A stretch of DNA of 64,000 nt, from positions 62,001 to 126,000 of the forward strand of contig JADJPQ010000028.1 in assembly GCA_016713175.1 (NCBI GenBank). The letters run 5' to 3'. The notes below the pieces were generated by a model. It had not been told where the DNA came from. It was given only the letters and a program-made list of their open reading frames with translations, and ran no database searches. The translations under genes were made by a program, and so were the position numbers. This stretch comes from Planctomycetota bacterium (GTDB lineage: Bacteria; Planctomycetota; UBA1135; UBA2386). Positions 44,300 to 52,510 of this stretch are shown here, in pieces (position 1 is the first letter of the stretch; each line of letters opens with the position of its first letter).

Positions 44300-44752
44300 T
44301 CAACGCTTGGGGAGAAGCGTGGGAAAGTTGGTCTGCACCCAGGTCAGCGCTCGGTACAGGTCGAAGTCCCACAGGTACTTGGCGATCAACAGCCCAAGGC
44401 ACACGACGCCGGTATAGACCGTGAAGAAGATCAGTTGCGCCAGCAACTTCGCCAGCAGCGTCTTGGCCTTGACACCGAGCGGAGTGCCCGGATCGGTCCG
44501 GCCGCCGCGCAACACCCAGTCCCGTTGCGCCCGCAGCCCCTGCTGGACCAGCTTCTGGTCATCGACCGGCTCAGCCAGCACCGCCTGCGTGACGACCTGC
44601 CATGGATACTCCGTGGGCGACGCCTCCACGGTTCGCTTGAGCTGGTCGAGCGTCTTCCTGCTGACCATTCCGGCCAGCAACCGCAGGGAAACCGCGCCGA
44701 CCGCGGTCATAGTGTCATCCGCTCGACCGAGGTCGGGTGCTTGCTCGCTCAT
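44300..44752 (-). CDS. small membrane-associated hypothetical protein
   Basis: A 150-residue protein, not recognised. Residues 1-100 are soluble and mostly helical (LAGMVSRKTLDQLKRTVEASPTEYPWQVVTQAVLAEPVDDQKLVQQGLRAQ). About 103-130 (LLAKLLAQLIFFTVYTGVVCLGLLIAKYL) forms one TM helix, and a short tail ends LLPKR. It is divergently placed from the GspF-like gene (51-bp gap), suggesting shared control. The start at 44752 (MSEQAPDL) gives the only coherent frame. Its transcript probably continues to the terminator at 43.96 kb. Confidence 0.6.
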   Translation of the reverse strand: MSEQAPDLGRADDTMTAVGAVSLRLLAGMVSRKTLDQLKRTVEASPTEYPWQVVTQAVLAEPVDDQKLVQQGLRAQRDWVLRGGRTDPGTPLGVKAKTLLAKLLAQLIFFTVYTGVVCLGLLIAKYLWDFDLYRALTWVQTNFPTLLPKR

Positions 44753-44803
44753 GTCCGGTCCCTTACCACACCTTCGGCGAACTGGTAACCCCTCTCCTTG
44801 CGC

Positions 44804-45718
44804 ATGACCAGAATCCCCTCTCCGGCACGCGAGGAACGCGCCGCGCTGCAGCTGGACGACCTCGCGTCCGCGCTCGACGCCGGCCTGACCCCCGAGCAGA
44901 TCGGAGCGCATGCGGCGCTTGGTGATCATGCCATCGTCGACCTGCTTCACCGGCGCGGCGTCGCGATCGACACGACCGAGACCAGGATCCTGACCGCGGC
45001 CTGGCAAAGCGGGCGCATTGCCCCGGCGCTGAAGGCGCGGGCCGAACGGCGGCGCCAACGCGCCGCCAACCTGCGGGTCGTCTTCGCGGGGCTGCGCTAC
45101 CCGCTGCTGTTGCTGATCGTGAGCCTGTTCTCCGCGACGCTGACCTGGTTCCTGACCAAGGCATGGTGGCTGCCCGTCAGCGTTGCCGCGGTCCTCGTGG
45201 TCGGCGCCCTCGCCCTGCGCAGCATCCACGCGGCGCTGAGCTCAGGGGACAGCCTGGCGGCGAGACTGCCGGTCCTCGGGTCGCTGGCGCGCCAGCGGGC
45301 GGAACTGCCCTACCTCGAGATGCTGCACGGCCTGTACGCTTCTGGGGTACCGCTGCTGGCGGCGCACCCACAGGCAGTCGCCGCCGTCGCCCATCCGGGG
45401 CTCCGCGCCGAGTTGCAGTCGGCAGATGCGTGCCTGCAAAGCAATCGCCCGCTCGTCGAGGCCCTGCGGGCCGCGCCACTGCTGTCGACCGAAACCAAAG
45501 ACCTGGTCGCCACCGGCGAACGGACGGGCAACCTCGAGGAAGCACTCGAGCGGGCGCTCCGCCGCCGGAGCGATGTCGTCGCCCGCGACGCGGCGACTGC
45601 CGCGCGCTGGGGTGGTGCCATCGCCTATGGCCTGGTCGCCATCTTCGTGGCGTGGCTGTGCCTCTCGATCCTGTCGGAGACCGTGGGCAAGGCATACGGA
45701 GGGGGCCTGCGGCGTTGA
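44804..45718 (+). CDS. GspF/PilC-like type II secretion or pilus membrane protein, short
   Basis: A 304-residue protein with one T2SSF domain. Residues 1-90 are a cytosolic helical region (LASALDAGLTPEQIGAHAALGDH). TM helices lie at about 98-117 and 120-140, then a cytoplasmic helical bundle (LEMLHGLYASGVPLLAAHPQAVAAVAHPGLRAEL...LSTETKDLVATGERTGNLEEALERALRR) with the typical T-G-E-x-G-N-L motif, and a final TM pair at about 272-294. GspF/PilC proteins usually carry two such domains over 400 residues; here one is present. GspF-type proteins form the inner-membrane platform for the pilus ATPases. pilB/pilT lie far away in this window, so this protein may serve a separate system. Confidence 0.75.
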   Translation: MTRIPSPAREERAALQLDDLASALDAGLTPEQIGAHAALGDHAIVDLLHRRGVAIDTTETRILTAAWQSGRIAPALKARAERRRQRAANLRVVFAGLRYPLLLLIVSLFSATLTWFLTKAWWLPVSVAAVLVVGALALRSIHAALSSGDSLAARLPVLGSLARQRAELPYLEMLHGLYASGVPLLAAHPQAVAAVAHPGLRAELQSADACLQSNRPLVEALRAAPLLSTETKDLVATGERTGNLEEALERALRRRSDVVARDAATAARWGGAIAYGLVAIFVAWLCLSILSETVGKAYGGGLRR

Positions 45719-45767
45719 GCCGTATTTCCCGGTAATCTGGGCTGACGCATTCAGCCGTTCGCGATCC

Positions 45768-46364
45768 ATGCACGAGTCCATGGAACCCCTGGTGGGCCAG
45801 CAACCCCAAAGGCTGCGCAACGACGCCGAGCAGCGTTGGCTGGCGGCGTTTCAAGGCGGCGACCCTGACGCCTTCCAGCCACTCGTTCGGCCGCATCTGA
45901 CCGCGCTGCTCGCGTTGGCGCGCCGCCACTGCCGCGACCCCCACTGGGCCGAGGACCTGGTGCAGGAGACGCTGGTGCGCGCGTTCAAGGGCCTGGCCGG
46001 CTTCCGCGGTGACGCCGCGCTGCGCACCTGGCTGTTCCGGATCCTGGTCCGCCTGGCGGCCGATCCGAACCGCTGGCGCAAGAGCGAACGCGCCGGCCCA
46101 CTGCCGACCGACGACGTGCCCGATCACTACGAAGCGCCCCCCGAACACGGCGCGATCGACCGCGAACTGTCGCAGCGGCTCGAAGAAGCCATGGAACGAC
46201 TGACCGCCCGCCAGCGTTCGGCGCTGCACCTGCGCGCGGTCGAGGGCCTCGACTACGCGGCGGTCTCGGCGATCCTCGAGTGCTCGCAGACCGCAGCGCG
46301 GATGCTGGTGCTGGAAGCCCGTCGCAAGGTGATGGCCCGGTTGCAGGAGCACCTCGAGCCATGA
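45768..46364 (+). CDS. ECF-type RNA polymerase sigma factor
   Basis: A 198-residue group 4 sigma factor. Region 2 (about 25-95) has DPHWAEDLVQETLVRAFKGLAGFRGDAALRTWLFRILVRLAADPNR. A charged linker follows, then region 4 (about 135-190) with LTARQRSALHLRAVEGLDYAAVSAILECSQTAARMLVLEARRKV, including the HTH recognition helix. The ATG at 45768 (MHESMEP) gives a short leader; a second ATG at 45780 is possible. The stop overlaps the next gene (ATGA), whose product has a zinc-finger anti-sigma motif, so the pair is a classic sigma/anti-sigma module. Confidence 0.92.
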   Translation: MHESMEPLVGQQPQRLRNDAEQRWLAAFQGGDPDAFQPLVRPHLTALLALARRHCRDPHWAEDLVQETLVRAFKGLAGFRGDAALRTWLFRILVRLAADPNRWRKSERAGPLPTDDVPDHYEAPPEHGAIDRELSQRLEEAMERLTARQRSALHLRAVEGLDYAAVSAILECSQTAARMLVLEARRKVMARLQEHLEP

Positions 46365-47941
46365 CCGCTTCGCGCTGCCCGTTCACCGACGCGGTGCTGA
46401 GCCGTCATCTCGACGGCGACGTCGATCTGCCGCTTGGCGACGGTTGGTTGTCGGCAGACGCCGTGGCCGATCACCTGCGCGACTGCGCGCGCTGCCGCTT
46501 GGAGCTGGCCCGGGCGCGCCGCCTCGATGCCACGCTGGCCGAGAGTTCTGGCCGAGCACTGGCAGTGTTCGACGCCGATCCCGACCGGATGCGCGACCTG
46601 GTGCGTCGAGCGATGGCGGCTGCCGCGCCCGCGCCGATGCCGCTGCAGGCTCGCCGGCCCGATCGGTTGCTGCCCCTTGCGGCCGCGGCGGCCGTGTTCG
46701 CTGCCGGGTTCGCCGCAGCGTGGTTCGGTCGCGACGCGGAGCCCCCGCCGCGTTCGTTGCCGCCCGTGCTCACGGACGTCGACACCGAACCGGCGGTCTA
46801 CGCGCCGGCGACGGCAACGCCGCCGCCGGCTTTGGCCCAAGCCGACCAACTGGACTCGCCGACGCGTCCAAACGGCGCCGCACCGGCTGCCGCGCCCGAG
46901 CCGGGTAACGCCCCAGCAGCCCCGACCGCCGCGCTCGCCAACCCCACCGCAACTGCGCCTCGCAAGTCCTATCCTGCGGACGACCGGTCCGGTCCTGCGG
47001 ACGGCCGGTTGCTGCCGCCGCGCACCGCGCGCGAAATCGAGGCCCTTGCGGCCCTGCTCGAACAGACGGAAGGCGCCCAGCATGCCCGCGAACGGTCGCA
47101 ACAGGCCGCGCTGCGGGCATTGCTCGACTCGCCGCTGACCACCGCCGCGCCGGTGTTCGCGCTCGCGATCGCCAGGCTCGACGAGAGCTGGCTGCTGCAC
47201 GACGCGCTGGGCCATGCACGCAAACGCCCTGCGGTGCTGGCGGCGCTGCGCAGCCACCTGCTGACCGCCAGCGAACACGGCAGCGACGACCTGCCACAAC
47301 TCGCGATCGTTGCGACCGCGGCGCGGATCGGTCATCGCGACCTCGATGCCGCCGTGCGTCAGGCTTGTCGGCAGATGCCGGCCCTGGCCGACACCGTGGC
47401 CGCCGCACTGCGCGCCAGGGTCCGACCCGACGCTGGCGTCCCGTTGCTGCTCGACATCTGGTCCGACCTGTTGGCCCGGGATGCCGCGACCACCGAAGAG
47501 GGACTCGCGCGCCGGCTGTTCCTGGCACCGACCAGGATGATGACGATCGCACTCGCCGACGAACTGCAGCGCAGCAGCAATGGCCCCCGCCGGGTCCGCA
47601 TCGTTCTCGCGCTCGGCGTCACGGCCGATGCGCACTGCCTGCCGCATCTGCTCGACTCGCTGGAAGCGCGCAACCGGACCGAGGGACTGGCTGCCGCCTG
47701 GGCCATAGGCGAACTGCCACGGCCGGCGCTCGCCTCGGTGTTGACGCAAGCAGACAGTCCCGGAGCCTGGCAGCTGCGCGCCGCGCTGGTGCGCGTCGGT
47801 GCCGCCGACCCGCAACGCTGGTCCGACGACCGTCGGATGTCCGCCGCCGAACGTGCGCTGCTGGCCACCAGTTCGTGGTCGTTCCTGCAGCTGCCAACGC
47901 TCGCCGACCTGCTGCGTACGCACGCACGCACTTCGTCCTGA
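46361..47941 (+). CDS. membrane anti-sigma factor with C-terminal repeat domain
   Basis: A 526-residue protein. Residues 1-60 contain the anti-sigma zinc-binding motif HLRDCARC (HxxxCxxC, about 40) in a helical bundle that would sequester the upstream sigma factor. One TM helix (about 99-119, LLPLAAAAAVFAAGFAAAWFG) follows, then a Pro/Ala/Thr-rich periplasmic linker (about 120-225), and a long alpha-helical domain (about 225-520) with HEAT-like repeats (HDALGHARKRPAVLAALRSHL, ALGVTADAHCLPHLLDSL, EGLAAAWAIGELPRPALASV). The large periplasmic domain is unusual for such a factor and may sense the inducing signal. It overlaps the sigma gene by four bases. Confidence 0.85.
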   Translation: MTASRCPFTDAVLSRHLDGDVDLPLGDGWLSADAVADHLRDCARCRLELARARRLDATLAESSGRALAVFDADPDRMRDLVRRAMAAAAPAPMPLQARRPDRLLPLAAAAAVFAAGFAAAWFGRDAEPPPRSLPPVLTDVDTEPAVYAPATATPPPALAQADQLDSPTRPNGAAPAAAPEPGNAPAAPTAALANPTATAPRKSYPADDRSGPADGRLLPPRTAREIEALAALLEQTEGAQHARERSQQAALRALLDSPLTTAAPVFALAIARLDESWLLHDALGHARKRPAVLAALRSHLLTASEHGSDDLPQLAIVATAARIGHRDLDAAVRQACRQMPALADTVAAALRARVRPDAGVPLLLDIWSDLLARDAATTEEGLARRLFLAPTRMMTIALADELQRSSNGPRRVRIVLALGVTADAHCLPHLLDSLEARNRTEGLAAAWAIGELPRPALASVLTQADSPGAWQLRAALVRVGAADPQRWSDDRRMSAAERALLATSSWSFLQLPTLADLLRTHARTSS

Positions 47942-47966
47942 CGCGAGCCCGGCGGAACTACCGGTG

Positions 47967-48043
47967 CCACTGGTTGCGCGCCGCGCCCCAGCAACCGGCG
48001 TTCCACGCAGTTCACAAACAAGTACTTTCCGCGCAACCAGTGG
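47967..48043. repeat. perfect 14-bp inverted repeat upstream of rpoN
   Basis: CCACTGGTTGCGCG (47967-47980) and its exact reverse complement CGCGCAACCAGTGG (48030-48043) flank 49 bases of spacer, in the 161-bp gap between the anti-sigma gene and rpoN. The second arm ends just before TATGCT, a -10-like sequence at 48044-48049, so the arm would overlap the -35 zone. The 77-bp unit could be a paired operator, a long hairpin, or a tiny terminal-repeat element; no clear target duplication is seen. Confidence 0.55.
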
Positions 48044-48102
48044 TATGCTGAAGGGAGCGTGAGGCCCGCCCCGCCCCGCGCAACCACTCACGCACCGACC
48101 CC

Positions 48103-49561
48103 ATGCGACTTGGCCTCACGCAGAGCCTGCGGACCGAACAACGACTGGCGCAGTCGCCGCAGATGATCCAGGCCATGCAGATCCTGGCGACCCCACTGCT
48201 CGAACTGAAGGATCAGATCGAACAGGAACTGCAGGAAAACGTGTTCCTGGAGCGGCAGGAGGACCAGGAACGCGAACGCGAACGCGAGGAGGGCGCGCTC
48301 GGTGCGGCGGTGACCGACCCGCAGGCGCAACCGGTCGAGGATCGGTTGCAGCGCGAGTTCGCCGCCGAGATCGAACAACTCGAGGCCAGGCTCGAACCCA
48401 ACTGGCGTCAACGCCTGGGCAGCGGCGGCGGCGGATCAGCCGACGAGGAAGACCGCAAGCTCGCGGCGCTGAACAACACCGCGGGCCCGGGCGAGTCGCT
48501 CCCCGAGCACCTGCTCGAACAGATCCGGCTGCAGAGTCCGACGCCCGAGTTGCTGCGCGTGGTCGAACACGTGGTGTACTCGCTGGACTTCGATGGCAGG
48601 CTGGCTGACACCCCCGAGCAGATCGCCCAGTTCCTGCTGGTGCCGTTGCCGCTGGCCGAGGAGGCCGTCGCCATGCTGCGCCGCTGCGATCCGATCGGGG
48701 TCGCCGCCCGCGATCTGCGCGATTGCCTGCTGATGCAGCTCGACCACCTCGGCTACGTGCGCCCGCTGACGCGCCTGCTGGTCGAACGCTATCTCGATGA
48801 TCTCGGTGAGAACAAGCTGCCGAAGATCGCCAAGGAGACCGGGGCGACGATCGACGAGATCAAGGAGAGCTGGGAGTTCCTGCGCACGCACTGCCACCCC
48901 CATCCGGGCGCCGAGTTCGGCGGCGAGGCCGGCGTCGGCGTCGTGCCCGACGTGGTCGTCGAGGAGACCGACGGCCGGTTCGAAGTGCGGACCCAACGCG
49001 GCTCGCTGCCCGAACTGGCGATCTCGCCGGTCTATCGCAACCTGCTCAAGGAGGCGCGCTCGGATCCCAAGGTCTATTGAGTACCTGCGCCGCAAGATCG
49101 AAGGCGCCAAGTGGTTCATCGAAGCGGTGCACCAGCGGCAGAACACGATCGAACGGATCGCGACCGAGATCGTGCAACGCCAGGATGGCTTTCTGCGCCA
49201 CGGCGTCCAGCACCTGAAGCCGATGAAGATGCAGGACATCGCCGACACGGTGCACGTGCACATCTCGACCGTCAGTCGCGCGATCTCCGGCAAGTACATC
49301 CAGACGCCGCAGGGCATCTTCGACATGAAGCGCTTCTTCAGCGGCGGCACGATGTCGGACGCCGGCGACATGGTCAGCCAGCAGGCGGTCAAGGACACGC
49401 TGAAGAAGATCGTCGACGCCGAGGACCGCAACAATCCGCTCAGTGACGATGATCTGGTCGAGGAACTGAGCAAACGCGGCGTGCACATCGCGCGGCGCAC
49501 GGTGACCAAGTACCGGAAGGCGCTGGGCATCGACAGCAGCAGCCGGCGGCGCCAGTTCTGA
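48103..49561 (+). pseudogene. rpoN: RNA polymerase sigma-54 factor, single +1 frameshift
   Basis: The reading frame from 48103 encodes the sigma-54 activator-interaction region (LRTEQRLAQSPQMIQAMQIL, Gln-rich start), an acidic linker and the core-binding domain (CDPIGVAARDLRDCLLMQL). It stops at TGA 49078-49080 after DPKVY. The next frame continues directly with EYLRRKIEGAKWFIEAV, the DNA-binding HTH (MQDIADTVHVHISTVSRAISGKYIQTPQG) and the RpoN box ARRTVTKYR. One extra T in TATTGAG (49075-49081) explains the break: without it the peptide reads DPKVYEYLRRKI. The joined product is about 485 residues, normal length. Programmed shifting is not well supported, so a mutation or sequence error is likely. 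Confidence 0.88.
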
Positions 49562-49585
49562 GCCATCAACCGGTCGCGGCGGCCA

Positions 49586-50545
49586 TCACCGCAGCTTGGC
49601 CGGCACCTTGTCGGCGCGCGTCAGCTGCCAACGCCCTTCCGGTCCGTCCCAGGCGACACCGTCGGCATTTGGCCGCAACGTCAGCAGGCGCGGGGCCGAA
49701 CCGCCGTCTGCGGCAACCACCGCGCCGGCGAACTCCAGCACCCCGGCGGCGGGCACGCGCAGATGGCCGCGCACCAGTTGGCCCTGGGCATCCCACGCGG
49801 TGAACGCCACGACGTCGGCATCGGCATCGCGCTGCACGACGATCTTGCCGGCCGGCGCCACCGCTCTGCCGGCCGCCGGCGCCCACATGCGGATCTCGAC
49901 CGCCGACGGCAGCCACCGTTCCGCCTCGATACGGAACGCCGCCGCCGGATCCTGCCGTTCACCGTCCGCCTGCCAGGTGCCACCGACGATCGGATCGAGC
50001 AGCCGTTCGACCGCCGACGGGTCCGAGGGATCCGCCGTCTTCGCATAGGTCTGCTGCATCCGTTGCATCGTCCAGCGATTGCCTTCGTCGAAGAACTTCA
50101 TCGCCGCATCGAAGTCCTTGCTGTCACCATAGCCACAACCGGTCACGACGAAGCGCACGCGATCGGGGCCGAGCGGTTCGAACCGCATGACGTTCCAGCC
50201 ATGCTCGCAGATCAGCTTGACCGCGGCCGGCGCGTTGGCCGGTGCCTCGGCCTTCATCGCCAGCACCCGACCGGGTTCCACCGCGAGGATGTGGTGCGTG
50301 ATCGTGTTCGGGTCGCCGATCGTGCCGTTCTTGTCGTAATGCGTGCGGATCGTGCCGCCGACCCGCAGATCGACCTTGGCCTTGGCGACACCCCACGCCT
50401 TGACGACGCCGGCGTCGGTCGTGAAGTCGGCCCACAGGTTGGCGGCGCTGGTCTTGATCACCGCCTGGTGCACGAGCGAACGGGTGGGCGCCTGCTGCGC
50501 CAACGCGGCACCGAGAGTCAGCAGGATCGACAGCATCGCCTTCAT
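49586..50545 (-). CDS. exported SRPBCC (AHSA1-like) domain protein
   Basis: A 319-residue protein with a signal peptide (MKAMLSILLTLGAALAQQ) and an AHSA1/START-like domain (about 28-170): IKTSAANLWADFTTDAGVVKAWGVAKAKVDLRVGGTIRTHYD, then NTITHHILAVEPGRVL and RVRFVVTGCGYG. A C-terminal strand-rich domain of about 140 residues follows. SRPBCC folds bind hydrophobic ligands. The start at 50545 has a GGAGG site and overlaps the upstream DUF1761 gene by four bases. It is the last gene of the tetR operon. Confidence 0.8.
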   Translation of the reverse strand: MKAMLSILLTLGAALAQQAPTRSLVHQAVIKTSAANLWADFTTDAGVVKAWGVAKAKVDLRVGGTIRTHYDKNGTIGDPNTITHHILAVEPGRVLAMKAEAPANAPAAVKLICEHGWNVMRFEPLGPDRVRFVVTGCGYGDSKDFDAAMKFFDEGNRWTMQRMQQTYAKTADPSDPSAVERLLDPIVGGTWQADGERQDPAAAFRIEAERWLPSAVEIRMWAPAAGRAVAPAGKIVVQRDADADVVAFTAWDAQGQLVRGHLRVPAAGVLEFAGAVVAADGGSAPRLLTLRPNADGVAWDGPEGRWQLTRADKVPAKLR

Positions 50546-50964
50546 TGCCAGCCTCCGAGGATTGCACCGGTCATCGGCAGGAACACGCCCTGGAATGCGA
50601 AATCGATCGCGAACGCCGACAACCGGTGTGCGGTCGCGATCCACGCGGTGACGCCGATCGGCACCGCGACGCCAAGCCACAGCAGGCCGCCGAACAGGGC
50701 GCCCGACCCGGCGCCGGTGATCGCCAGCGAGCGCAGCAGCAGTTCGCATCCGAAGGCGAGCACCAGGTAGCTGGCCAGCATGCCGCCGAGGAACAGCGCC
50801 GGTGGCCGCAGCCGCTGCAGCCGCTGCAGATCGGCATCGGTGATGCCGAACGCGCGTTGGCGCGCCTTGCCGAACACGGTGTACCAGAACGCGCCAAGGA
50901 AGAAGGCGGCCAGGGCGGCGACGAGCACGTGCAGCCACGCGACGGACGAGAAGGCCAGGGTCAT
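50542..50964 (-). CDS. DUF1761 family membrane protein
   Basis: A 140-residue protein with four TM helices (about 5-25, 52-75, 80-105, 112-135). The N-terminal WLHVLVAALAAFFLGAFWYTVFGKA and the GAFWYT-like motif are typical of DUF1761, a small membrane family of unknown function. It overlaps its upstream tetR gene and downstream SRPBCC gene by four bases each (ATGA junctions), so the three are translated as a unit. It may be a lipid- or small-molecule-related membrane partner for the SRPBCC protein; this is inference. Confidence 0.82.
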   Translation of the reverse strand: MTLAFSSVAWLHVLVAALAAFFLGAFWYTVFGKARQRAFGITDADLQRLQRLRPPALFLGGMLASYLVLAFGCELLLRSLAITGAGSGALFGGLLWLGVAVPIGVTAWIATAHRLSAFAIDFAFQGVFLPMTGAILGGWQ

Positions 50965-51683
50965 CGGGAACGCCTCTGTTTGCGCGGAGTACGGATCGGT
51001 CGGGAAGCGGGCGACGCGACGGGGCGTCGCGCCGCAGCGAGGAGCAGATCGAAGTAGCCGCGCAGCTGCGCGACGCCATCGTCGAAGGGCTGCAACGACT
51101 GCGCGGCGCGCGCCTGCATCATGCCGCCTTCCATGATCGTCAGGACCATGCGGGCCAGCGCCGGGCGGTCGAGGTCCTTCGGCAAGCGGTCGCCGGCGTC
51201 CTCGAGCCAGCCCTGCACCGTGCGATGCCACTGCGCGAAGTTGCGGTCGATCAACGCCCGGGCCCGCGGCAGATCATCGCGGATCTCGAGCGCGAGGTTG
51301 CCGACCGGGCAGCCGAGTTCGCAATGGCTCTGTTCGAGTTGCCGGCGGTAGCCGTGCAGCAGCGCGAACACCCGTTCGACCGGGTCCTTGGTCGTTGCTG
51401 CCGCGACCCCGGTGACCCGTGGCTCCAGTTGCGTCAGCAGCCACTCGAGCACCCCTTCCAGCAGCGCCTCCTTGGCAGCGAAGAAGTGGTACAGGCTGCC
51501 GGCGTGCACATCCGCCTCGCGCAGGATCGTCTGGATCCCGGTCGCGTGGTAGCCCTGTTCCCAGAACAGCCGGAACGCGGTCGCCAGCAGCCGCTGGCGG
51601 GTGTCGCCGGCCTCGCCGCCGCGTGCGGTCGCCGCCACCTCGGTGGCGGGCTCGGCTGGGCTGGTCTGACGGCGGCGGGACAT
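50961..51683 (-). CDS. TetR/AcrR-family transcriptional regulator
   Basis: A 240-residue regulator. The HTH lies at about 28-72 (TRQRLLATAFRLFWEQGYHATGIQTILREADVHAGSLYHFFAAKEALLEGVL). The C-terminal ligand-binding part has a conserved ELGCPVGNLALEI segment and ends in a basic tail (RPIRTPRKQRRSR). It is the first gene of the coupled operon with DUF1761 and SRPBCC, so it is likely autoregulatory and controls those two. The start MSRRRQTSPAEP is at 51683; the promoter must lie in the 59-bp gap to the transposase gene or further upstream. Confidence 0.9.
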   Translation of the reverse strand: MSRRRQTSPAEPATEVAATARGGEAGDTRQRLLATAFRLFWEQGYHATGIQTILREADVHAGSLYHFFAAKEALLEGVLEWLLTQLEPRVTGVAAATTKDPVERVFALLHGYRRQLEQSHCELGCPVGNLALEIRDDLPRARALIDRNFAQWHRTVQGWLEDAGDRLPKDLDRPALARMVLTIMEGGMMQARAAQSLQPFDDGVAQLRGYFDLLLAAARRPVASPASRPIRTPRKQRRSR

Positions 51684-51742
51684 GTTGGGGGCGACTTGAA
51701 TGAACGTTCTACCAAGTCGCCGTGCGCACCGCAAGCCCCGGG

Positions 51743-52447
51743 TCAGCGGCGGGCCTTGGCCGGCGCCGCGAGCCGGCCATGGCGGCGCCATCCCACGCGC
51801 AGCAACCAGGTCCGTGCCGGCAAGACCGGACACGGCACGTCGGCCACCGCCGGCGCGGGCTCTGCACCCGACCAGGGCGCCGACGTGAACGGATCGACCG
51901 CGCCAGGCTCGTTCCCGCCGCCTTCGGCCCCCGGGTCGGGCGGACGCCGCAACAGCTGATGCATCGCCGCGTGGGTCGCCGCCGGGGTGGTCAGCGCCTG
52001 GTCGTCGTAGCGATCGGCGAACACCTTGCCGCGGCGCCGCCACAGCCGATTCAGTGCCCGGGCAACGCGGACCAGCAGACCCTGCACGCCGCGGCACAGC
52101 ACTCGCCGATTCCTCGCTTCCACCAGCAGGTGCAGTTGCTCGCCTGACAGCGCGAAATGGCAGAGCCGGAACGTGGTCCCGCGGCCCGCCGCCGGACCAC
52201 CGGCACCGGCCGCGAGCGCTGCGCACAGCGCGGCGAACTCACGGTGATGGCGCAACCGCGGCAAGCCCGGTCGCACCTTGACCGTCACCAGCACCGGGTG
52301 GCTTGGCGCCACCGCGGCCCGCGGCCGGTGATCGACCTGCGGCTCGTCACCCTTGGGCTTGCGTCCCGCACCCGGGCGCCTGCCGCCCCAGGTCCCCCGG
52401 GTCGTCGCCGCCTCGGGTTGCCGTGCTTTGCTGGCTCGTGCGCTCAT
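51743..52447 (-). CDS. IS200-like (Y1/REP-associated) transposase, degenerate HUH motif
   Basis: A 234-residue protein of the REP-associated tyrosine transposase type. The N-terminal basic WGGRRPGAGRKPKG leader and the HPVLVTVKVRPGLPRLRHHREF start are characteristic, followed by FRLCHFALSGEQLHLLVEARNRRVLCRGVQGLLVRVARALNRLWRRRGKVFADRY. Most relatives read NHxHLL at the HUH site; here it is EQLHLL, lacking the first His, so single-strand DNA cleavage may be lost. A catalytic Tyr candidate sits in DRYDDQ. It is adjacent to no obvious REP palindromes in this window. Domesticated or decaying. Confidence 0.82.
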   Translation of the reverse strand: MSARASKARQPEAATTRGTWGGRRPGAGRKPKGDEPQVDHRPRAAVAPSHPVLVTVKVRPGLPRLRHHREFAALCAALAAGAGGPAAGRGTTFRLCHFALSGEQLHLLVEARNRRVLCRGVQGLLVRVARALNRLWRRRGKVFADRYDDQALTTPAATHAAMHQLLRRPPDPGAEGGGNEPGAVDPFTSAPWSGAEPAPAVADVPCPVLPARTWLLRVGWRRHGRLAAPAKARR

Positions 52448-52510
52448 CTTGATTGCGCAGTTGTCTAGCCGCCGGCGACCCGGAAGCCAGCCCCGGTATC
52501 GGTTCTCGCC

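Noticed and set aside
49048..49080. Programmed +1 frameshift in rpoN similar to prfB
   Set aside because: The slip codon TAT does not re-pair well on ATT and the purine-rich element is about 20 bases away instead of about 3.
48797..49561. A separate gene starting in the second rpoN frame
   Set aside because: The sequence is the C-terminal half of sigma-54 and joins the first frame directly, so it is one broken gene.
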